NCBI GenBank assembly: GCA_027357125.1
Contig: DAHVVW010000033.1
Span: forward strand, 1-10,685
Origin: Clostridiales bacterium
Lineage (GTDB): Bacteria > Bacillota > Desulfitobacteriia > Desulfitobacteriales > Desulfitobacteriaceae
Direction of reading: 5' to 3'
Length of the DNA: 10,685 nt
Within the stretch, counting starts at the first letter, position 1; the number at the start of each line of letters is the position of its first letter. The notes beneath the pieces are model-generated. The model had not been told where the DNA came from and ran no database searches. It saw nothing but the letters and a program-made list of their open reading frames with translations. This document shows, in pieces, positions 6,615-10,685 of this stretch. The position numbers and the translations under genes are program-made.

Positions 6615-8177
6615 GTGGGCAAAGTCAAAGTAAGAAAAGGTTTTCAACAGGCACGTTGGAACGAACCCATCATTTATGAAATGTCAACCCCCGGCCAAAG
6701 AGCGATTTACGTTCCGCAACCGGATGAGGAAGTTAGAGCCAAAGCAGGGGATGTTCTGGCGGGTCTACCGGCAGGCATGCGCAGAAAGGAACTCCCCAAT
6801 CTACCGGAGTTGTCCCAAAAACATGTGCTCATGCACTATCTCCACCTGTCACAGGAGACAATGGGTTCCAACATCTGCCACGACATCAGTGAAGGTACTT
6901 GTACCATGAAATATAACCCCCGGGTCAATGAAGAATTAGTGGCCGTTCCGAACTTCGCGGAACTCCATCCCTGCCAGGATGAAGATACCGTTCAGGGTAT
7001 CCTGGAAATCTACTACAGGTTCGAACAAATTATTAAAGAAATTTCGGGCATGAGCAGGGTTACTTTCCAACCGGGCGGTGGCAATGCGGCGGTGTATACT
7101 GCTGCCAGCACGGTGAGGGCTTATTGGGAATCTAAGGGTGAACTGGACAAACGGAACGAAATTATCACCACCATTTTCTCGCATCCTTGTGATGCTGCCG
7201 CTCCCCACACGGCTGGTTTTAAAGTAATTACCCTTTACCCGGACAAAAACGGTTTCCCCGATATTGAAGCCTTGAAAGCTGCTGTCTCCGAGCATACCGC
7301 GGCTATCTTTATGACGAACCCTGAAGATATTGGGCTTTTCAATCCGCGGGTAGAAGAATTTGTTAAAATTGTCCATAGTGTGGGCGGGTTGTGCTTCTAT
7401 GACCAAGCCAACGCCAATGCCTTCCTGGGAGTGGCGAGAGCCCGCGATGCCGGTTTTGATATGTGCCATTTCAACGTCCACAAAACATTTGGCACCCCGC
7501 ATGGTGGATCCGGTCCTGCCAACGGAGCTTTTTGCTGCAGCGAAGAACTGACTAGGTTCTTGCCCGTTCCCACGGTGGAGTTTGACGGAGCCAAGTATTA
7601 CTTGGACTATGATCGCCCAGAGAGTATTGGCAAAGTTCGTGATTTTATGGGTACGGCCGGCGTGATTGTGCGGGCCTATGCCTGGACCATGATGATGGGT
7701 CCGGATGGTTTGAGGGAATGCGCGGATGCTTCTGTTATAAATAACAACTATATGGAGAAGAAGATGATGGAGATTCCCGGTCTGTCGTCCGCATTTATGG
7801 GCAATGGCCATCGCCGGCAGGAACAAATCCGTTACTCCTGGGAAAAACTGAAGGCAGATACGGGTGTCGGCACCAACGAAATCAACAACCGGGTGGTGGA
7901 TTATGGCTTGCCGCACTACTGGACCAGCCATCATCCGTGGGAGATTCCCGAACCGATGACCCTGGAGCCCTGCGAGACTTACTCCAAAGACGATATCGAC
8001 GAGTATGTCGAAACCATGAAGATCATCGCCAAGGAAGCATACGAGCAGCCTGAAGTACTGATGGCTGCCCCACATAAGGCTGCCAGCCACAAGAGAAATG
8101 ATGAGGAGTCTTTGGACAATCCCGAAAAATGGGCACTGACCTGGAAAGTCTACGTCAAGAAACACGGGAATAAATAG
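6615..8177 (+). CDS. gcvPB: Glycine dehydrogenase (decarboxylating) subunit 2-like, divergent
   Basis: This is the PLP-binding half of the P-protein, 520 residues. GTG 6615 was chosen because AAAGGAAGGG (6597-6606) precedes it by 8 nt; an in-frame GTG at 6606 would overlap that SD. Recognisable motifs are GTCTMKYNP (94-102), ELHPCQDEDTVQG (116-128), MTNPEDIGLF (233-242), FNVHKTF with the expected PLP lysine Lys290, PHGGSGP (295-301) and DRPESIGKVRDFMG (333-346). Several canonical motifs are altered: AHGTNPA reads SHPCDAA (189-195), DGANLNA reads DQANANA (263-269), QPAAGAHGE reads QPGGGNAAV (152-160), and GGGGPGSGPVGV reads GGSGPANGAFCC. It is about 30-40 residues longer than common GcvPB. It is surely co-transcribed with gcvPA; substrate specificity is uncertain. 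Confidence 0.87.
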   Translation: MGKVKVRKGFQQARWNEPIIYEMSTPGQRAIYVPQPDEEVRAKAGDVLAGLPAGMRRKELPNLPELSQKHVLMHYLHLSQETMGSNICHDISEGTCTMKYNPRVNEELVAVPNFAELHPCQDEDTVQGILEIYYRFEQIIKEISGMSRVTFQPGGGNAAVYTAASTVRAYWESKGELDKRNEIITTIFSHPCDAAAPHTAGFKVITLYPDKNGFPDIEALKAAVSEHTAAIFMTNPEDIGLFNPRVEEFVKIVHSVGGLCFYDQANANAFLGVARARDAGFDMCHFNVHKTFGTPHGGSGPANGAFCCSEELTRFLPVPTVEFDGAKYYLDYDRPESIGKVRDFMGTAGVIVRAYAWTMMMGPDGLRECADASVINNNYMEKKMMEIPGLSSAFMGNGHRRQEQIRYSWEKLKADTGVGTNEINNRVVDYGLPHYWTSHHPWEIPEPMTLEPCETYSKDDIDEYVETMKIIAKEAYEQPEVLMAAPHKAASHKRNDEESLDNPEKWALTWKVYVKKHGNK

Positions 8178-8198
8178 CCGGGGAAAATAGCCATTGTC

Positions 8199-8235
8199 AC
8201 TGTATTCCGCGTTCAATAGGAATGCGGAATACAGT
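8199..8235 (+). promoter_or_regulatory. Intercistronic hairpin between gcvPB and the AcoX-like gene
   Basis: ACTGTATTCCGC (8199-8210) and GCGGAATACAGT (8224-8235) are perfectly complementary over 12 bp and extend to 15 bp with one G-T wobble, with a 7-nt loop (8214-8220). No T run follows. It fills most of the 87-bp gap and may act as an mRNA stability or processing element, or as a partial terminator that lowers expression of the genes that follow. Confidence 0.6.
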
Positions 8236-8264
8236 TCAAGCACTCAAAGAGGGTGGGGATCCGA

Positions 8265-9383
8265 TTGAAGAAGAAACTGGGTCTGATCGTCAATCCGGTT
8301 GCGGGTATGGGGGGGAGAGTAGGTCTCAAGGGCAGTGATGGGGCGGATATTTTGCAGAGAGCCATTGAACTGGGAGCTCAGCCGGAGTCCCCCCAACGGG
8401 CTAAGCACGCCTTGGAAAAGCTTTTAACCATCAAGGAAGAAATTGAGCTTATCACCTACCCATACGAGATGGGCGCACAGGAAGCCCGCGATTGTGGATT
8501 TGATCCGGTTATCATTGGCACGGTTGAAAGGGGCAGGACCACTCCCCAAGATACGGTTAAAGCAGCCCGGGATCTGGCAGAGCAAAAGGTTGACCTAATC
8601 TTGTTTGCTGGGGGTGACGGTACCGCCAGGAATATCTATGATGCGATTGGTGACAGGGATGTGCCGGTCATCGGGATTCCAGCCGGCGTTAAAATTCATT
8701 CCGCCGTCTATGCCACCAATTCCAGGAACGCTGGTGAAGTAGCCCTTCTGTATCTGCAAGGGAAGATTAAGAAAATCCTGGATTCTGAGGTTATGGATAT
8801 CGACGAAGATGCCTTCAGAGAGGGAAGGGTTACGGCCAAATTATACGGTTATCTAAAGGCTCCCCATGAGGAAAGACTGGTTCAGGGCCTGAAATCAGGG
8901 CGGACAGAAGGTGAAGCGTCCGCTTTGAATTCGATCGCCGACCAGGTGATCGAAGACATGCAGGCGGACGTTCTTTATATTATCGGACCGGGGACGACGA
9001 CACGACCGATTATGCAAAAACTCAACCTTAAATTCACCTTATTAGGCATTGATGCCATACGCAACAAAGAACTTGTGGCGAATGATCTAACCGAGAAGCA
9101 GCTTCTGGATTTGATTCAGGGTAAAAAAGCAAAAATTATCGTTACGGTGATTGGAGGACAAGGGTATATTTTTGGCCGTGGTAACCAACAGTTAAGTCCC
9201 AGAGTTCTCAGGCAGGTTGGCAAAGAAAATATTATTGTTATTACACCTAGGAATAAGCTTACCGCTTTGGGAGGGAAACCTTTGCTGATCGACACGGGGG
9301 ATTATGAGGTTAACAGCATGTTGAGCGGTTATTACCGGATCATTACGGGATATGAACAAACGATAATGTTTAAGGCAGAGTAG
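8265..9383 (+). CDS. ATP-NAD kinase family protein (AcoX-like)
   Basis: This 372-residue protein is of the NAD-kinase/diacylglycerol-kinase-like superfamily, in the branch known from acetoin operons as AcoX. I prefer TTG 8265, which follows GAGGGTGGGG at about 6-nt spacing and gives MKKKLGLIVNPVAGMGGRVGLKGSDG; the in-frame GTG at 8253 sits on that SD. Key motifs are NPVAGMGG (10-17), the nucleotide-binding FAGGDGTARN (114-123), IGIPAGVKIHSAVYA (136-150), IGPGTTTRPIM (240-250) and VIGGQGYIFGRGN (295-307). Known NAD kinases phosphorylate NAD to NADP, but activity of the AcoX branch is not well defined. AcoX genes recur beside lipoamide-dependent 2-oxo acid-type complexes, so its place after P-protein genes suggests a role with lipoyl/NAD-linked cleavage systems (inference). 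Confidence 0.85.
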   Translation: MKKKLGLIVNPVAGMGGRVGLKGSDGADILQRAIELGAQPESPQRAKHALEKLLTIKEEIELITYPYEMGAQEARDCGFDPVIIGTVERGRTTPQDTVKAARDLAEQKVDLILFAGGDGTARNIYDAIGDRDVPVIGIPAGVKIHSAVYATNSRNAGEVALLYLQGKIKKILDSEVMDIDEDAFREGRVTAKLYGYLKAPHEERLVQGLKSGRTEGEASALNSIADQVIEDMQADVLYIIGPGTTTRPIMQKLNLKFTLLGIDAIRNKELVANDLTEKQLLDLIQGKKAKIIVTVIGGQGYIFGRGNQQLSPRVLRQVGKENIIVITPRNKLTALGGKPLLIDTGDYEVNSMLSGYYRIITGYEQTIMFKAE

Positions 9384-9608
9384 CATCAGACCTTATGAAA
9401 GATTAACTGCACATGAGATAGCTAAGTAAGATGGAAGGGGGGATTTAGCTCAGATATCTAAAGATTCTAAAAGTCACGAAAGGAGGTACTAAAAAATAAA
9501 ATTACAATTATAATACTTTCATAATAGCTGGCAATAAATCTTGTCTAATCACGGATTTGTTTTTCTCGATGGAAAGAATCGTCATAACTTAAGTGAGGAG
9601 GGACTTGC
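9384..9608 (+). other. Leader of the permease gene
   Basis: These 225 bases hold no supported gene and no clear terminator. An orphan SD-like AAAGGAGGT (about 9479-9487) has no start codon in range. A TATAAT (9509-9514) lies about 95 bp before the permease but lacks a convincing -35. The permease may be read through from upstream or have its own promoter. Confidence 0.3.
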
Positions 9609-10685
9609 ATGTCATCAGAGCCACGGTCAACGGCCGAACAGGATTTGGCCAAATTTGGCTATACCCAGGAACTTAAACGTTCCTTAAGTGTCATTGAGCT
9701 AACTGCCTTTGGCATCAACTACATGATTCCCATAGCGCCGGCAATCATCTTTGGTTTCGTCCTGCAAACATCGGGTGGGACGGTATCCCTGCCCTACTTG
9801 TTAGCCGGTATCGCAATGATTTTTACCGCTATGAGCTATTCCGTGATGGTGCAAAACTATCCTTTGGCCGGATCGATTTATAACTACGTATCTCGCGGCT
9901 GGAATCCCCATATCGGATTCTTGGCCGGCTGGGTCCTGATTTTGGACTACATCCTAATTCCTACGGTTACCTCCATGAGTGCTTCAATTTATGTCATGCA
10001 GTTCTTTCCCCAAGTGCCTTATTGGGGATGGCTGCTGATTTTTGCAGTTAGCATGGGGCTATTGAACCTGTTTGGCGTGGAATTGATGGCCAAGCTTGGT
10101 TTGTGGATGGTTGTTATCGGCGAATTTGTAGTGTTTATCGGTTTCGCCGTTTGGGCGTATGCCGTTCAGGTTAATGGGGTCGGCACGGGCACGCTGTTTA
10201 GCACCATGCCGTTCCAGTTTAGCAGTATGGGGGCATTGGCCACGGCCACCTCGGTATCGGTCCTCAGTTACCTAGGGTTTGATGCCATTACTACCCTGGC
10301 CGAAGAAACAAATAATCCTAAACGCGACGTTCCCAGAGCCATCTATGCTTCGGTTATTATCGGCATGATAACCATGTTTGTGACCGGTTATCTGGCCATG
10401 TTGGCTATACCTAACTGGCAAGAGCTGATCAGCCAACCGGGTTGGGCGGAGACAGCCCTGTTCCAAGTAGCAGTACTCACCGGCGGACGTTGGTTCAGTA
10501 TCTTTTATACCGCTGGCTTTGTCTTGGCCATGGCCGTGTTCAATATCGTTGCTACTGCGGCAGGGGCGCGACTTCTCTATGGCATGGGACGGGATGACAT
10601 GATTCCGAAAGCTATATTCGCTAAGATCAATAAGAGATGGCAAACTCCACATTGGAACATCGTCCTGATCGTAGTGCTGGAATAT
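9609..10685 (+). CDS. APC superfamily amino acid permease (partial, 3' end missing)
   Basis: The first 359 codons of a membrane transporter; the frame is still open at the window edge. ATG 9609 follows GAGGAGGGA. The N-terminus has ELKRSLSVIELTAFGINYMIP (21-41), where the TM1 unwound region of APC transporters binds substrate. Repeated hydrophobic segments (about 60-80, 105-130, 138-156, 165-187, 245-267, 296-320) are visible. GFDAITTLAEETNNPKRDVPRAI (223-245) and GARLLYGMGRDDMIP (319-333) are hallmark motifs of the APC family. Expected full length is about 450-500 residues. Its position behind the glycine-switched genes suggests uptake or export of glycine or a related amino acid, but the substrate cannot be read from the sequence. 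Confidence 0.9.
   Translation, partial: MSSEPRSTAEQDLAKFGYTQELKRSLSVIELTAFGINYMIPIAPAIIFGFVLQTSGGTVSLPYLLAGIAMIFTAMSYSVMVQNYPLAGSIYNYVSRGWNPHIGFLAGWVLILDYILIPTVTSMSASIYVMQFFPQVPYWGWLLIFAVSMGLLNLFGVELMAKLGLWMVVIGEFVVFIGFAVWAYAVQVNGVGTGTLFSTMPFQFSSMGALATATSVSVLSYLGFDAITTLAEETNNPKRDVPRAIYASVIIGMITMFVTGYLAMLAIPNWQELISQPGWAETALFQVAVLTGGRWFSIFYTAGFVLAMAVFNIVATAAGARLLYGMGRDDMIPKAIFAKINKRWQTPHWNIVLIVVLEY

Noticed and set aside
6936..8243. 435-codon open frame on the - strand
   Set aside because: It is the antisense shadow of gcvPB, whose codons match a known family; the antisense product has no recognisable motifs.
9440..9456. GGGGGATTTAGCTCAG resembling the 5' end of a tRNA
   Set aside because: No anticodon stem, T arm or matching acceptor strand follows; the similarity ends after the D-arm start.
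1..10685. CRISPR arrays, insertion sequences, integrase or phage genes
   Set aside because: No regularly spaced repeats, transposase-like frames or terminal inverted repeats were seen anywhere in the window.

Overview
The window looks like chromosomal DNA from a low-to-mid GC Gram-positive spore-former-type Clostridia, most likely Peptococcaceae or a relative (inference). The evidence is strong GGAGG-type Shine-Dalgarno (SD) sites, use of GTG and TTG starts, a two-subunit (GcvPA/GcvPB) glycine decarboxylase, a tandem glycine riboswitch ending in a terminator, and a selenocysteine tRNA. All recognised genes lie on the + strand.

Region 1 (1-549): a selenocysteine tRNA at 186-283, a terminator-like hairpin with a T run at 324-381, and a short palindrome at 411-427. 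No protein gene is supported in the first 185 bases.

Region 2 (550-3642): a housekeeping block of a CvpA-family membrane protein, an MscS-type mechanosensitive channel, a 62-residue DUF951 protein that starts with TTG, and the ATPase YchF. The mscS, DUF951 and ychF genes are tightly spaced and probably co-transcribed. A long perfect-to-wobble hairpin precedes mscS.

Region 3 (3643-4518): a leader with a possible 9-codon minicistron, then a metal-dependent cyclase/formamidase-family hydrolase.

Region 4 (4519-10685): a glycine-responsive locus. A candidate promoter precedes a tandem glycine riboswitch (4694-4887), whose second P1 helix overlaps a strong terminator (4877-4926), the layout of a transcriptional ON switch. 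Downstream are gcvPA, gcvPB, an AcoX/ATP-NAD-kinase-family gene and the first 359 codons of an APC-superfamily amino acid permease that runs off the end. No T-protein (gcvT) or H-protein (gcvH) gene is in the window. Both P-protein subunits keep the fold-level signatures and the PLP lysine, but several motifs that are near-invariant in ordinary GcvP are changed. The most interesting reading is a glycine-switch-controlled, divergent P-protein paralogue paired with an AcoX-like protein and a permease. It could supply or consume glycine, or could act on a related amino acid. The sequence alone cannot settle this.
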